Assembly: GCA_963717695.1 (NCBI GenBank)
Contig: CAVQWR010000001.1
Location: forward strand, 434,001 to 498,000
Direction of reading: 5' to 3'
Source of the DNA: CAIWHR01 sp963717695
GTDB taxonomy: Bacteria > Pseudomonadota > Gammaproteobacteria > Burkholderiales > Casimicrobiaceae
Length of the DNA stretch: 64,000 nt
The position numbers and the translations under genes were made by a program. The notes under the pieces are model-generated. The model was not told the DNA's origin and ran no database searches. It saw only the letters and a program-made list of their open reading frames with translations. Below, in pieces: positions 31,001-40,299 of this stretch. Position 1 is the stretch's first letter; every line of letters starts with the position of its first letter.

Positions 31001-31431
31001 CGCTCGGTCCGCGCATCCGCAGCGAGCTCGCGGAGGCGGGCGTCGATGCGAGCGAGCTCGCGGCCGCGTCAGCGCAGGTCGAGGCCGCGGTCAACGGCAT
31101 CATTGCCGACGCGCGCGGGCGCTGGTTCTTTGCGCCGGAGCACGGGGACGCGCGCAGCGAGTGGGCGCTCGGCGGAACCGTCGACGGCACGACGGTGCAC
31201 GTCGTGCTCGACCGGACCTTTGTCGCGGACGAGGTTCGCTACATCGTCGATTTCAAGACCGGCGTGCACGAAGGCGCGGACCTTTCCGCGTTCCTCGACG
31301 GCGAGGTCCTGCGCTATCGCGACCAGCTCGCCCGCTATGCAGCGATCGTCGCCGCGCTCGATCCGCGCCCGATCCGCCTCGCGCTCTACTACCCGCTGCT
31401 GCGCGAGTGGCGCGAATGGCCCGCCGCGTGA
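28040..31431 (+). CDS. AddA-like UvrD/RecB-type helicase-nuclease (four frameshifts)
   Basis: About 1,125 residues after repair of one-base insertions near 28100, 28261, 28337 and 28752, all in the first fifth. Helicase motifs: Walker A 'FLVQAPAGSGKTGLLIQRFL', motif Ia 'VVAMTFTRKAAAEM', motif II 'HLLIDEFQDTSFAQLELIEL', motif III 'FAVGDPMQSIYRFREAEV', motif IV 'VLSRNFRSHDGLV', motif V 'VMTLHRAKGLEFDVVIMPGL' and motif VI 'LYVGCTRARSRLHL'. The C-terminus is a RecB-type nuclease ('GIVAHRLFAQIG', 'RYIVDFKTGVHEG'). Its ATG lies inside the end of the AddB-like gene, so the two proteins are translationally coupled and surely form one complex. Confidence 0.88.
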
Positions 31432-31527
31432 AGGGATAATCGCGCTTTCATCGGCACGGCGCGGGAGAGCGGCGGAGGCAGCGAAAATCCGCTAAAATCG
31501 ACCCCTTTTGTTGCTCGAGGACCGCGC

Positions 31528-32485
31528 GTGCGGATTTTTCGCGGGTTGCCGGCTGCGGCCGACACGCCTGTTGCCCTGACGATCGGCAATTTCGACGGTG
31601 TCCACCGCGGCCACCAGGCGATGCTCGCGCGTCTCGTCGAGGCCGCAGAGGACCTCGCGCTGACGCCGGCGGTGCTGACCTTCGACCCGCCGACGCGCGA
31701 ATTCTTCGCGGGCGCAAAGGCGCCCCCTCGGCTCGCGCCGCTGCGCAGCAAGATCGAGCAGTTCGGTGAGCACGGCGTCGGGCGCGATCTACATCGCCCG
31801 CTTCGACGCACGACTCGCGGCGCTCACGCCCGAGGACTTCGTCACCGACGTGATGGTGCGCCGTCTCGGCGTGCGCTGGGTGCTCGTGGGCGAGGACTTC
31901 CGCTTCGGCAAGGGTCGCGCCGGCAGCATCGACACGCTGCGCGCGCACGCGGCGACGTTCAGTGTCGAGGCGATGCGCATCGTGTCGCACGACGGCGAGC
32001 GCGCCTCGTCCACCGTGGTCCGCCAGGCGCTGGCGGCGGGGGACCTCGCGCACGCCGCAGCGATGCTCGGCCGCCCGTACACGATCGAAGGCCGCGTCGC
32101 GCACGGTGCGAAGCTCGGGCGCAACCTCGGCTACCCGACCGCGAACATCCGCCTCAAACGCGTGCCGCCCGTGTCCGGCATCTTTGCCGTGCGCGTGCAC
32201 GGGCTCGGCCCGGCACCGCGGGAAGGGGTGGCGAGCCTCGGCGTGCGGCCCACCGTCGAGAGCAAAGGCGTGCCGCTGCTGGAAGTTTTCATTTTCGATT
32301 TCGACGAGAACATCTACGGACGCCGGATCGCCGTCGAATTCGTGCACAAGCTGCGCGACGAGGAGCGTTTCTCCGACCTCGCCACGCTGACGCGCCAGAT
32401 CGGCCTCGATGCCGACAACGCGCGCGCCTGGTTCGCCCGCAATTCCGCCGCGGCGGAATTCGCCGCTGCGACGCCCGCCCATTGA
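31528..32485 (+). CDS. ribF: Bifunctional riboflavin kinase/FAD synthetase (one frameshift)
   Basis: Converts riboflavin to FMN and FMN to FAD. The N-terminal adenylyltransferase has 'TIGNFDGVHRGHQAMLARL' and 'AVLTFDPPTREFF'; the frame then breaks at one extra g near 31780, and the next frame continues 'AIYIARFDARLAALTPEDFV', 'LVGEDFRFGKGRAG' and the kinase domain 'GRNLGYPTANIRL' with 'ASLGVRPTVESKG' and 'LLEVFIFDFDENIYGRRI'. Repaired length ~318 residues is normal. The start is GTG. It precedes ileS by 31 bases, the standard order in betaproteobacteria. As FAD synthesis is essential, the frameshift is almost certainly an error. Confidence 0.9.
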
Positions 32486-32516
32486 ATCCACGCACCAGTC
32501 ACCCGACAAAGCCCGC

Positions 32517-35363
32517 ATGTCCGACGACACCAAAAAAGACTACAAGACGACGCTGAACCTGCCGGACACGCCGTTTCCGATGCGCGGCGACCTCGCGCGG
32601 CGCGAGCCGCTGTGGGTCGCCGACTGGCGCGAGCGCAAGGTGTACGAGGCGATCCGGGCGGCGGCGAAGGGGCGCCCGCGCTTCGTGCTGCACGACGGCC
32701 CGCCGTACGCGAACGGCGAGATCCACATCGGGCACGCGGTCAACAAGATCCTCAAGGACATCGTCGTCAAGAGCAAGACGATGGCGGGCTACGACGCGCC
32801 GTACGTGCCGGGCTGGGATTGCCACGGGATGCCGATCGAGGTGCAGATCGAGAAGACGCACGGCAAGCATCTCCCGACCGCGGACACGCAGCGCCTCGCG
32901 CGCGCCTACGCGTCGACGCAGATCGAGCGCCAGAAGGCCGACTTCCAGCGCCTCGGCGTGCTTGGGGACTGGGACCACCCGTACACCACGATGGCGTACG
33001 CCAACGAGGCCGACGAGATCCGCACGCTCGTGAAGCTGCTCGAGAAGGGCTACGTCTACCGCGGCCTGAAGCCCGTCAACTGGTGCTTCGACTGCCAGAG
33101 CGCGCTCGCCGAAGCCGAGGTCGAGTACGAGGACCGCACCGATTCCGCGATCGACGTCGGCTTCGCGCTCGATGACGCCGATCGCACGAAGCTCGCGGAG
33201 GCATTTGGACTTGCCGCGCTGCCGCCCGGGCCCGTGCTCGCCGTCATCTGGACCACGACGCCGTGGACGATTCCGGCGAACCAGGCGCTCAACGTGCACC
33301 CGGATTTCCGGTATGCGCTGGTCGCGACGCCGCGCGGCCATCTGGTGCTGGCCGAGGACCTCGTCGCCGCGTGCCTCGCACGCTACGGGCTCGAAGGGCA
33401 GGTCGTCGCGACCGCGATGGGCAAGGCGCTCGAGCTCGTCCGGTTCCGCCATCCGTTCTACGATCGCGCGTCGCCTGTCTATCTCGGCGACTACGTGACG
33501 CTGGAGCAGGGCACGGGTGTGGTCCACAGCGCGCCGGCGTACGGCATCGAGGACTTCGCGTCGTGCCGCCGCTACGGCATGAAGGACGAGGACATCCTGG
33601 CACCGGTGCAGGGCAACGGCTACTTCGCCGAGACGCTGCCGTTCTTCGGCGGGATGCGGATCTGGGACGCCAATCCGAAGATCGTGGCGAAGCTCGACGA
33701 GGTCGGCGCGCTCCTCCACAGCGAGAAGTTCGTGCACAGCTACATGCACTGCTGGCGGCACCGCACGCCCATCATCTACCGCGCGACGACGCAGTGGTTC
33801 GCGGGGATGGACGACGTGACCGGGTATCGCGGCGCGAAACCGGCGCGGACGCTGCGCGAGACCGCGCTCGAGGGCATCGAGCGCACCGAATTCTTTCCCG
33901 CGTGGGGCAAGGCGCGGCTCTACGGCATGATCGCCAACCGTCCCGACTGGACCCTTTCGCGCCAGCGACACTGGGGCGTTCCGCTGCCATTCTTCGTCGA
34001 CAAGGACACCGACGCGCTGCACCCGGACACCGTTGCGCTGGCCGAGCTCGCCGCGGCGAAGGTCGAGCGGGGCGGGATCGAGTCGTGGTTCGAGGCGACC
34101 TACGAGGACTTCGGCGTCGACCCCGCGAAATACCGCAAGCTGACCGACACGCTCGATGTGTGGTTCGACTCGGGCTCGACGCACCAGACCGTCATGGGCG
34201 GCCCGGATGCCGCGAAGACGCACGCCGGCTCGCACGCGCGGGACACGCGCTTTCCCGCGGATCTCTATCTCGAAGGCTCGGACCAGCATCGCGGGTGGTT
34301 CCACTCGTCGCTGCTGGTCTCGTGCATGCTGAACGGCACGCCGCCGTACAAGGCGCTCCTGACGCACGGCTTCGCCGTCGACGGCGCCGGCAAGAAGATG
34401 TCGAAGTCGAAGGGCAACGTCGTCGCGCCGCAGAAGGTCTCCGACACGCTGGGCGCCGAGATCCTGCGTCTGTGGGTGGGGGCGACCGACTATTCGGGCG
34501 ACCTCACGATCTCCGACGAGATCCTGAAGCGTGTCGTCGAAAGCTATCGCCGCATCCGCAACACGCTGCGCTTCCTGCTTGCGAACACGGCCGACTTCGA
34601 CGCGGCAAAGGATGCCGTTCCGCTGGATGAGCTGCTGGAGATCGACCGCTACGCGCTCGCCTCGGCGCGCGCGCTCGCCGACGCGGTCGAGGGCGATTAC
34701 GGGCGCTACGAGTTTCACCTCGTCGTGCAGCGGCTGCAGACGTATTGCTCCGAGGATCTCGGCGGGTTCTATCTCGACGTGCTGAAGGACCGCCTGTACA
34801 CCGCGGGCACGACGAGCCGCGCGCGGCGTTCCGCGCAGACCGCGCTGGCGCTGATCCGCGATCTGCTGCTGAAGCTGATGGCGCCCGTGCTCTCGTTCAC
34901 GGCGGAAGAGGCGTGGCGCATCGTCCACCCCGCCGACGCGACGATCTACGTGCAGGTCTGGAAGGACTCGGTGCCGGCGCTTCCCGATGCGGGCGCGCTG
35001 ATCGGGAAGTGGACGCGCATCCTCGCCGTGCGCACTGCCGTGCAGAAGGAGATCGAGACGCTGCGCCAGGAAGGGAAGGTCGGCTCGTCGCTGCAGGCCG
35101 AGGTTGCCATTACGTCGCCGCCGGAAGACTACGCCGCGCTGGCGAGCCTCGGCGACGACCTGCGCTTCGTGATGATCACCTCGGCGGCGAGCGTCGCCCC
35201 GGGCGCGTCGCTCGCGATTGCCGTCACGGCGAGCGCGCAGAAGAAGTGCGACCGCTGCTGGCACTACCGCGCCGACGTCGGCGCGGACCCGACGCATCCG
35301 ACGCTGTGCGGACGCTGCGTGGCGAACCTCTTCGGCGCCGGCGAGGCACGGCGCTGCGCATGA
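32517..35363 (+). CDS. ileS: Isoleucine--tRNA ligase
   Basis: A complete 948-residue class I synthetase. The start 'MSDDTKKDYKTTLNLPDTPF' is chosen because the family begins this way; upstream in-frame codons overlap ribF's end. Catalytic signatures are 'NGEIHIGHAVNKILKD' (HIGH) and 'KKMSKSKGNVVAPQ' (KMSKS). The editing domain has 'VIWTTTPWTIPANQALNVH', and the C-terminal zinc ribbon is 'KKCDRCWHYRADVG' followed by 'TLCGRCVANLFG'. The frame is intact over 2.8 kb, in contrast to its neighbours. It overlaps lspA by four bases (ATGA). Confidence 0.98.
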   Translation: MSDDTKKDYKTTLNLPDTPFPMRGDLARREPLWVADWRERKVYEAIRAAAKGRPRFVLHDGPPYANGEIHIGHAVNKILKDIVVKSKTMAGYDAPYVPGWDCHGMPIEVQIEKTHGKHLPTADTQRLARAYASTQIERQKADFQRLGVLGDWDHPYTTMAYANEADEIRTLVKLLEKGYVYRGLKPVNWCFDCQSALAEAEVEYEDRTDSAIDVGFALDDADRTKLAEAFGLAALPPGPVLAVIWTTTPWTIPANQALNVHPDFRYALVATPRGHLVLAEDLVAACLARYGLEGQVVATAMGKALELVRFRHPFYDRASPVYLGDYVTLEQGTGVVHSAPAYGIEDFASCRRYGMKDEDILAPVQGNGYFAETLPFFGGMRIWDANPKIVAKLDEVGALLHSEKFVHSYMHCWRHRTPIIYRATTQWFAGMDDVTGYRGAKPARTLRETALEGIERTEFFPAWGKARLYGMIANRPDWTLSRQRHWGVPLPFFVDKDTDALHPDTVALAELAAAKVERGGIESWFEATYEDFGVDPAKYRKLTDTLDVWFDSGSTHQTVMGGPDAAKTHAGSHARDTRFPADLYLEGSDQHRGWFHSSLLVSCMLNGTPPYKALLTHGFAVDGAGKKMSKSKGNVVAPQKVSDTLGAEILRLWVGATDYSGDLTISDEILKRVVESYRRIRNTLRFLLANTADFDAAKDAVPLDELLEIDRYALASARALADAVEGDYGRYEFHLVVQRLQTYCSEDLGGFYLDVLKDRLYTAGTTSRARRSAQTALALIRDLLLKLMAPVLSFTAEEAWRIVHPADATIYVQVWKDSVPALPDAGALIGKWTRILAVRTAVQKEIETLRQEGKVGSSLQAEVAITSPPEDYAALASLGDDLRFVMITSAASVAPGASLAIAVTASAQKKCDRCWHYRADVGADPTHPTLCGRCVANLFGAGEARRCA

Positions 35364-35875
35364 CGGGGCTGTCGCGCAACGTTGCGGGCGGATGGCGCTG
35401 GCTCTGGCTCAGCGCTGCGGTGATCGTCGCGGACCAGGTGACGAAGGCGCTGATGAAGGCATGGCTCGCGCCGCAGGAGACGCGGCCGCTCGGCAGCATG
35501 TTCGCGTTCATCCTCACGTTCAACGACGGCGCGGCGTTCAGCATGGGCGCGGGTGCCGGCGGCTGGCAGCGCTGGTTCTTCATGGCGATCGCCGTCGTCG
35601 CGGCAGTGCTGATCGCGTTCCTGCTGAAGCGCGGCGGGTCGGCGGTCTATTGCGCAGGCCTCGCGCTGATCCTCGGCGGGGCGATCGGCAACCTGTGCGA
35701 CCGCGTCGTGCTGGGCAAGGTCGTCGACTTCCTGCTGTTCCACTATGATCGATGGTCGTTTCCGGCCTTCAACGTCGCCGACTCGGCGATCACCGTGGGC
35801 GCCGGCCTCGTCATCCTCGACAGTCTGCGGCAGCGCCGCGTCGATACGCCGCCGGCGCCGGTGAAGGAGCAATGA
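35360..35875 (+). CDS. lspA: Lipoprotein signal peptidase (signal peptidase II)
   Basis: A 171-residue inner-membrane aspartyl protease that cleaves prolipoproteins. Four hydrophobic segments are seen ('WLWLSAAVIVADQVTKALM', 'FMAIAVVAAVLIAFLL', 'AGLALILGGAIGN', 'AITVGAGLVILDSL'). The catalytic Asp residues lie in 'GNLCDRVVLGKVVDFL' and 'FPAFNVADSAITVG', and the conserved 'TFNDGAAFSM' is present. It is coupled to ileS by a four-base overlap and to ispH at its end, the usual cluster. Confidence 0.97.
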   Translation: MTGLSRNVAGGWRWLWLSAAVIVADQVTKALMKAWLAPQETRPLGSMFAFILTFNDGAAFSMGAGAGGWQRWFFMAIAVVAAVLIAFLLKRGGSAVYCAGLALILGGAIGNLCDRVVLGKVVDFLLFHYDRWSFPAFNVADSAITVGAGLVILDSLRQRRVDTPPAPVKEQ

Positions 35876-36830
35876 TGGACGTCCTGCTCGCCAATCCGCG
35901 CGGATTCTGCGCCGGGGTCGACCGCGCGATCGCGATCGTGCTGCAGGCGCTCGAGAAGTTCGGCGCGCCGATCTACGTGCGCCACGAGGTCGTCCACAAC
36001 AAGTTCGTCGTCGACGACCTCCGCGCCCGGGGCGCGATCTTCGTCGAGGAGCTCTCCGAGGTCCCGGCGGGCAGCACCGTCGTGTTCTCCGCCCACGGCG
36101 TGGCCAAAGGCGTTCGCGCCGAGGCCGATGCGCGCGGGCTGCGCGTGTTCGATGCGACGTGCCCGCTCGTCACGAAGGTCCACGTCGAGATCGCGAAGAT
36201 GCACGAGCGCGGCCTCGAGATCGTGATGATCGGGCATCGCGGCCATCCGGAAGTCGAGGGGACGATGGGCCAGTGCGACGGCGGCGTGTTACCTCGTCGA
36301 GACGGTCGCCGACGTCGCGCGCCTCGCCGTGCGCGATCCTGGCAACCTCGCCTACGTCACGCAGACCACGCTGTCGGTCGACGATGCAGCGGGCATCGTG
36401 GCGGCGCTGAAGGCGCGCTTTCCGACCATCGTCGGTCCGAAGAAGGACGACATCTGCTACGCGACGCAGAATCGGCAGGACGCGGTGAAGTTCCTTTCGC
36501 CGCGCGTCGACGTGATGATCGTCGTCGGCAGCCCGAACAGCTCCAATTCCAACCGGCTGCGCGAGGTCGCCGCGCATCGCGGCATTCCCGCCTACATGGT
36601 CGACCGCGCGGACGAACTCCGTCCCGAGTGGGTCGAGGGCAAGGCACGCGTCGGCATCACGGCAGGCGCCTCGGCGCCCGAAGTGCTGGTGCGCGAGGTC
36701 GTCGCTCGACTGGAAGCGCTGGGCGTCGCGCGCGTGCAGGAGATCGACGGCGCGACGGAGACCGTCGTGTTTCCGCTGCCCAAGGGGCTCTGCCTGCGCG
36801 GACGGCAAGCCCGTGCCCTCGCGCCGCTGA
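35875..36830 (+). CDS. ispH: 4-hydroxy-3-methylbut-2-enyl diphosphate reductase (two frameshifts)
   Basis: The last enzyme of the MEP isoprenoid pathway, an iron-sulfur reductase. Cluster Cys residues are in 'NPRGFCAGVDRAIAI', 'VFDATCPLVTKVHVE' and 'DDICYATQNRQDAV'; 'VVGSPNSSNSNRLREVA' binds substrate phosphate. One extra t near 36290 breaks the frame: removal gives 'QCDGGVYLVETVADVARLAV'. A second insertion near 36800 hides the normal end 'ADGKPVPSRR' and the stop at 36828-36830. Of two adjacent ATGs, the second (35875) has better spacing from 'ggag'. Repaired length is ~317 residues. Essential pathway, so errors are likely. Confidence 0.92.
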
Positions 36831-36850
36831 CCGGCGCGGTTCAGGCGCGC

Positions 36851-37213
36851 TCAGTTGCGTTCACGCGCGCGGCGAAACGACAGCAGCAAGGTCGCGAACG
36901 CTGCGAGCGCGAGTACCGCCGCCATGCCCGCGACCAGCGCATGCCGGCCGCTTTCGCTGACTGCGCGCAGGATCGCTTCGCCGAAATAGATCGGCAGGAT
37001 CAGCGATGCCGCCTTGCGCGCCTCACGCGACCCGCGCGCGAGCGCGATGCAGAGAATCGCAAGCGGCAGCGCCTTCAGCGCGAGCCAGGAACCGCCCGGG
37101 CGCAGCGGCGCCAGCAGCGTTTCCCACAGGAATTCCGTCAGCGTAAGCGCGAAGAGCGCCGCAACGGTGGCGCGATGCCAGCGCGCCGCGGCGGCAGGAA
37201 GCACGCTGGACAA
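36851..37213 (-). CDS. DUF2069-type membrane protein
   Basis: A ~120-residue inner-membrane protein with three to four hydrophobic segments ('VAALFALTLTEFLWETLLAP', 'ALPLAILCIALARG', 'LVAGMAAVLALAAFATLLLSF'). The motif 'LAPLRPGGSWLALKALPL' and 'LILPIYFGEAILRA' are those of the DUF2069 family found across beta- and gammaproteobacteria; its function is unknown. The start is uncertain: TTG at 37213 or GTG at 37204. It is encoded seven bases after the PilZ-like gene on the other side? no: it lies downstream of that gene on the same strand, so the two may be co-transcribed. Confidence 0.8.
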   Translation of the reverse strand: MSSVLPAAAARWHRATVAALFALTLTEFLWETLLAPLRPGGSWLALKALPLAILCIALARGSREARKAASLILPIYFGEAILRAVSESGRHALVAGMAAVLALAAFATLLLSFRRARERN

Positions 37214-37219
37214 GGAAGG

Positions 37220-38767
37220 CTACGACACCGAAGTGAATTCGTAGAGCTCGAATCCGGGTCCGTGCTCGACCAGCTTCAGCAGCACGGCGAGCCCGGTGTC
37301 CGCGCCGCGGCGCAGCGTGATCCCCTGTTCGACCTGGAACGTCTTGTCGGGGACGAGGAGCTGCGACGGGGCAGCCTCGGGCCCGCTGGCCGAATTGTCC
37401 TCGGGCAGCACGACGACCGGAACGAACTGCTCGTCAGCCGCGCCTTCGGGAATGGCCGCACCCGCCTCGGGCGCGTCGGTCAGGAGCTCGCAGCCGAATT
37501 CGAGGCCGCTGCCTTTGAGCGTATTGCGGAACCAGCGCACCATCGCGACCTGCACGCCGGTCTTGCCCTCGACGCGCAGCGCAATCAGGTCGCCGATGCG
37601 CAGCGCCGTCGGATTGGGATCGATCTGGCGCAGCGCGTAGCCGGCCGGCGTGTGGTTGATGACCTGGCACGAGGTCATCGGCGGCAGGCCCTTGGGCGGC
37701 TGCGCGACGCCCGCGTGCACGCCACGGCTGTACTGCCAGACGCCGTAGAGGCCCGCACACATCACCACGCGCGCCCGCGATGGCAGCCGGTTGAACTGGC
37801 GCGCCGGCGGAATCGCCCATTGGCGCAGCAGCCGGCGCAGCAGCGCAATGTATTGCAGGCGCGACACCGCACCGGGCGGGATGCCGACGGGCAGTTCGCC
37901 GCCCGCGTCGAGCTTGCGCAATTCCTCCTGGATCTGGAACGCGAGGTCGAACGTCAGCAGGAAGATCTTGCTGCCGTCGATCGAGCCGCCCTTGTTTGCG
38001 GAAAACGGCGGGAAATCGTGGCCGACCGGAATGATCGCCACGGCCTTGGCCATCCGGTGCACCGGCGCGACGTCGGTCAGCTTGGCCCAGTGGCTGTGGT
38101 CCTGCAGGTAGCGGAGCACCGTGGCGAGCTGCCCCGGGTGGAAGCCGTACGGGTTCGCGAGCGCCAGGAGCAGCGACTGCAGGTAGACGCGCTCGGGCGT
38201 CATCTCGGGCTGCTCGTTGGCGATCGCGCTGTGGTTGATCTGGCGCTCGCGCGAGAACGCGTAGATCGCGTGCCCGTCCTGCCAGGTCTTCGGCGGCACC
38301 GGCGAATACGACAGATAGCTGTTGATCAGGATGCGCGCCGTGCACTGCAGGCAGCGGAACACCAGTGCGGCGAGCACGCGGTTGCCGGAAAGGAAGATGC
38401 GCTTGTCCGCCTCGTGCACCAGCAGGTGCTTGTACGCGACCGACAGCTCGTGCGCGAGTCCGAGGGCGGCCTTCGCCGCGCCGAGGCCCGCGCCGGACAG
38501 AGGATGCGACGCCTTCGCGTATTCCTTCTCGAGCAGCGGCCAGAGCGTCGCCGCGGTCTGCCAGTAGCGCTCCGCGATCTCGAAGCGGCGCGATTCGCTC
38601 ATCTCGACGCGGTTGATCGCGGCGAGCGAGTCGCCGATGATGCTGGCGGCGTCGACCGGGTCGCGCTTCATCGCCTCGTCGAGCCAGGCGAACACCTTCG
38701 CCGGCCGGGTTTCCGGCGGGTTGGCGGGGCGGGGGTCGAGCGGCGGCAGGGTGAGTGCGAGCGGCAT
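37220..38767 (-). CDS. Conserved hypothetical protein with C-terminal PilZ-like region
   Basis: A 515-residue soluble protein with no signal peptide. The first ~330 residues are mostly helical ('FEIAERYWQTAATLWPLLE', 'LHA'-free stretches, 'ARILINSYLSYSPVPPKTW') and match no family I can name. The C-terminal ~150 residues have a beta-barrel pattern like PilZ proteins: 'CQVINHTPAGYALRQID', 'IGDLIALRVEGKTGVQVAMV' and 'LKGSGLEFGCELL'. The RxxxR motif that binds c-di-GMP in PilZ is not clearly present, so nucleotide binding is unsure. Similar proteins occur in other betaproteobacteria next to DUF2069 genes as far as I recall. Start ATG at 38767. Confidence 0.72.
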   Translation of the reverse strand: MPLALTLPPLDPRPANPPETRPAKVFAWLDEAMKRDPVDAASIIGDSLAAINRVEMSESRRFEIAERYWQTAATLWPLLEKEYAKASHPLSGAGLGAAKAALGLAHELSVAYKHLLVHEADKRIFLSGNRVLAALVFRCLQCTARILINSYLSYSPVPPKTWQDGHAIYAFSRERQINHSAIANEQPEMTPERVYLQSLLLALANPYGFHPGQLATVLRYLQDHSHWAKLTDVAPVHRMAKAVAIIPVGHDFPPFSANKGGSIDGSKIFLLTFDLAFQIQEELRKLDAGGELPVGIPPGAVSRLQYIALLRRLLRQWAIPPARQFNRLPSRARVVMCAGLYGVWQYSRGVHAGVAQPPKGLPPMTSCQVINHTPAGYALRQIDPNPTALRIGDLIALRVEGKTGVQVAMVRWFRNTLKGSGLEFGCELLTDAPEAGAAIPEGAADEQFVPVVVLPEDNSASGPEAAPSQLLVPDKTFQVEQGITLRRGADTGLAVLLKLVEHGPGFELYEFTSVS

Positions 38768-38879
38768 GGCGCGGGTGCTTTTGACCGATTGTAAGCGATG
38801 CCCTGCCGCTGCGCCGAATCGTCTCTCGCGAACGATCGCGAGAAGCGCGCTGCGCCCGCGCCGGGGAAATGAGTTTCGT

Positions 38880-39728
38880 TCAGCCGAAGAACCGGACGAC
38901 GGGATCGACCTGATCCGGGGACATCAGCATCGGCGCATGGCCCACGCCCGCAATCTCCAGCACCTCGGGCCGCGGGCCGCGCGCAGCCATTTCGCTCGCC
39001 GTGGCCGCGGAAAGGAGGTCCGACTGCGCGCCGCGCAGCACCAGCGTGGGGCAGCGGATGCGGTCCCACAGCGGCCAGAGGTCTGGCGGTGCCGCGCTCG
39101 CGCGGAAGGGCACGGCGATGCCCGGATCGTAGCCGAGGCCCCAGCGGCCATCGGCCCGCTGGCGTACGTTGGTGCGGATGACGCGATCCCACTGCGCCTC
39201 GTCGGTGAGCCCGAACGGCGCCGAGATCATCCGCACGTACTGTGCAATCTCGGGGTAGGTCGCGAACGTCGGATCGGCGCCGAAATAGCCGCGGATGCGC
39301 TCGAGCGCCGCCGGCTCGATCGTCGGTCCGACGTCGTTGACGACGAGCCTTTCGATCGGCGTCGACGGCTGCGCGGCGAGGGCGACGCCGAGAAGACCGC
39401 CCATCGACGTGCCGACCCATCCGACGGTCTCGGCGCCACTCCGCGCGATCAGCGAGGTCAGCGTGGTGAGATAGGTGGGGAACGTGTAATCGTTGGGATC
39501 GGCGAGCCACTCGCTCTCGCCGCGGCCCGGCATGTCGACCGCAATCACGCGGTGGGAGGGTGCGAGCGCTTCGGCGAGGACCTCGAAGTCGCGGCCATTG
39601 CGCCCGACGCCGTGGACGCAGAGCACGACCCGCGGGTTCGCGGCCTCGCCCCACTCGAAATAGACGACGCGATGAAAGCCGTGCGGGGAAAGGCTCAGGA
39701 AATGGTTGCGGCGCGGTTCCTGCGGCAC
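38880..39728 (-). CDS. Alpha/beta hydrolase
   Basis: A 282-residue serine hydrolase. The oxyanion region is 'VLCVHGVGRNGRDFEVLAEA', the nucleophile elbow is 'GWVGTSMGGLLGVALAA' (G-T-S-M-G), a likely acid follows 'LVLRGAQSDLLSAAT', and the catalytic His is in 'IAGVGHAPMLMSPDQ'. No signal peptide. The start is a GTG at 39728; later starts would cut into the fold. Esterase, lactonase or C-C hydrolase activity are all possible. It stands alone between the PilZ-like gene (same strand) and a divergent lipoprotein gene. Confidence 0.87.
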   Translation of the reverse strand: MPQEPRRNHFLSLSPHGFHRVVYFEWGEAANPRVVLCVHGVGRNGRDFEVLAEALAPSHRVIAVDMPGRGESEWLADPNDYTFPTYLTTLTSLIARSGAETVGWVGTSMGGLLGVALAAQPSTPIERLVVNDVGPTIEPAALERIRGYFGADPTFATYPEIAQYVRMISAPFGLTDEAQWDRVIRTNVRQRADGRWGLGYDPGIAVPFRASAAPPDLWPLWDRIRCPTLVLRGAQSDLLSAATASEMAARGPRPEVLEIAGVGHAPMLMSPDQVDPVVRFFG

Positions 39729-39885
39729 GGCGATCCGATCGTGGCGAAGTCGACCTGTCGATGCTCGGGCAATTGCCGCGCGACGTCAACGTCGCGGCGT
39801 GCCGTGCATCGCCGGACTGTTCAGGATGCCTGTTTTTCCGCAAAATATCGCAGCGCAATCGCGCTGCCACGATCCGAGGACTCGA

Positions 39886-40299
39886 ATGCCGCTTCGCAAC
39901 GCCCGCTTCCGCACGTCGCTGCTCCCGCTGAGCCTGTCCGCACTGCTTGCCTCCGCCTGTGCGCCCGACGACATGGTCAACAAGCAGGCCACCGGCTTCG
40001 ACGCCTTCACCCATCAGATCGCAACGCGCTGCAACCCGCTGATGCTGGGGTCGGTCAACATCGGCCAGCAGATCCTGTACAGCCACGGAATGGGTGGCGA
40101 CAGCTACGACTATTTCCTCGACATCACGTCGCGCCTTTACTACGGCCAGATCTCGCCGTCGTCCTATCAGGGCGCGGTGCTGGGCTTCTTCGGAGCCGGC
40201 GACGACACGAACCGCGGCATCGCCTGCATCATCGCGAATCTGCCGACCACGCCTCCGCCGGTGCCGGACGGCCCGGCGAAGAAGCTCAATCAGCTCTGA
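39886..40299 (+). CDS. Small lipoprotein of unknown function
   Basis: A 137-residue protein with a lipoprotein signal peptide: 'RTSLLPLSLSALLASAC', where Cys25 would be lipidated after cleavage by LspA (encoded in this window). The ATG follows 'gagga' by five bases. The mature part has 'QATGFDAFTHQIATRCNPLM', 'QQILYSHGMGGDSYDYFLD' and 'CIIANLPTTPPPVPDGPAKK'; three more Cys could form disulfides. No family recognised. It overlaps the end of the convergent Nudix gene by ten bases. Confidence 0.7.
   Translation: MPLRNARFRTSLLPLSLSALLASACAPDDMVNKQATGFDAFTHQIATRCNPLMLGSVNIGQQILYSHGMGGDSYDYFLDITSRLYYGQISPSSYQGAVLGFFGAGDDTNRGIACIIANLPTTPPPVPDGPAKKLNQL

Noticed and set aside
31432..31527. Possible FMN riboswitch before ribF
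   Set aside because: The gap is under 100 bases and lacks the conserved RFN-element stems. Only a TAAAAT -10-like hexamer (31493-31498) is seen.
32499..35297. A 932-codon open frame on the minus strand
   Set aside because: It is antisense to ileS, whose catalytic motifs are intact. Long antisense frames are expected at this GC content.
36329..38794. An 821-codon open frame on the plus strand
   Set aside because: Only its first ~155 codons are real (ispH after a frameshift). The rest is antisense to the DUF2069 and PilZ-like genes, with Arg/Gln-rich text and no motif.
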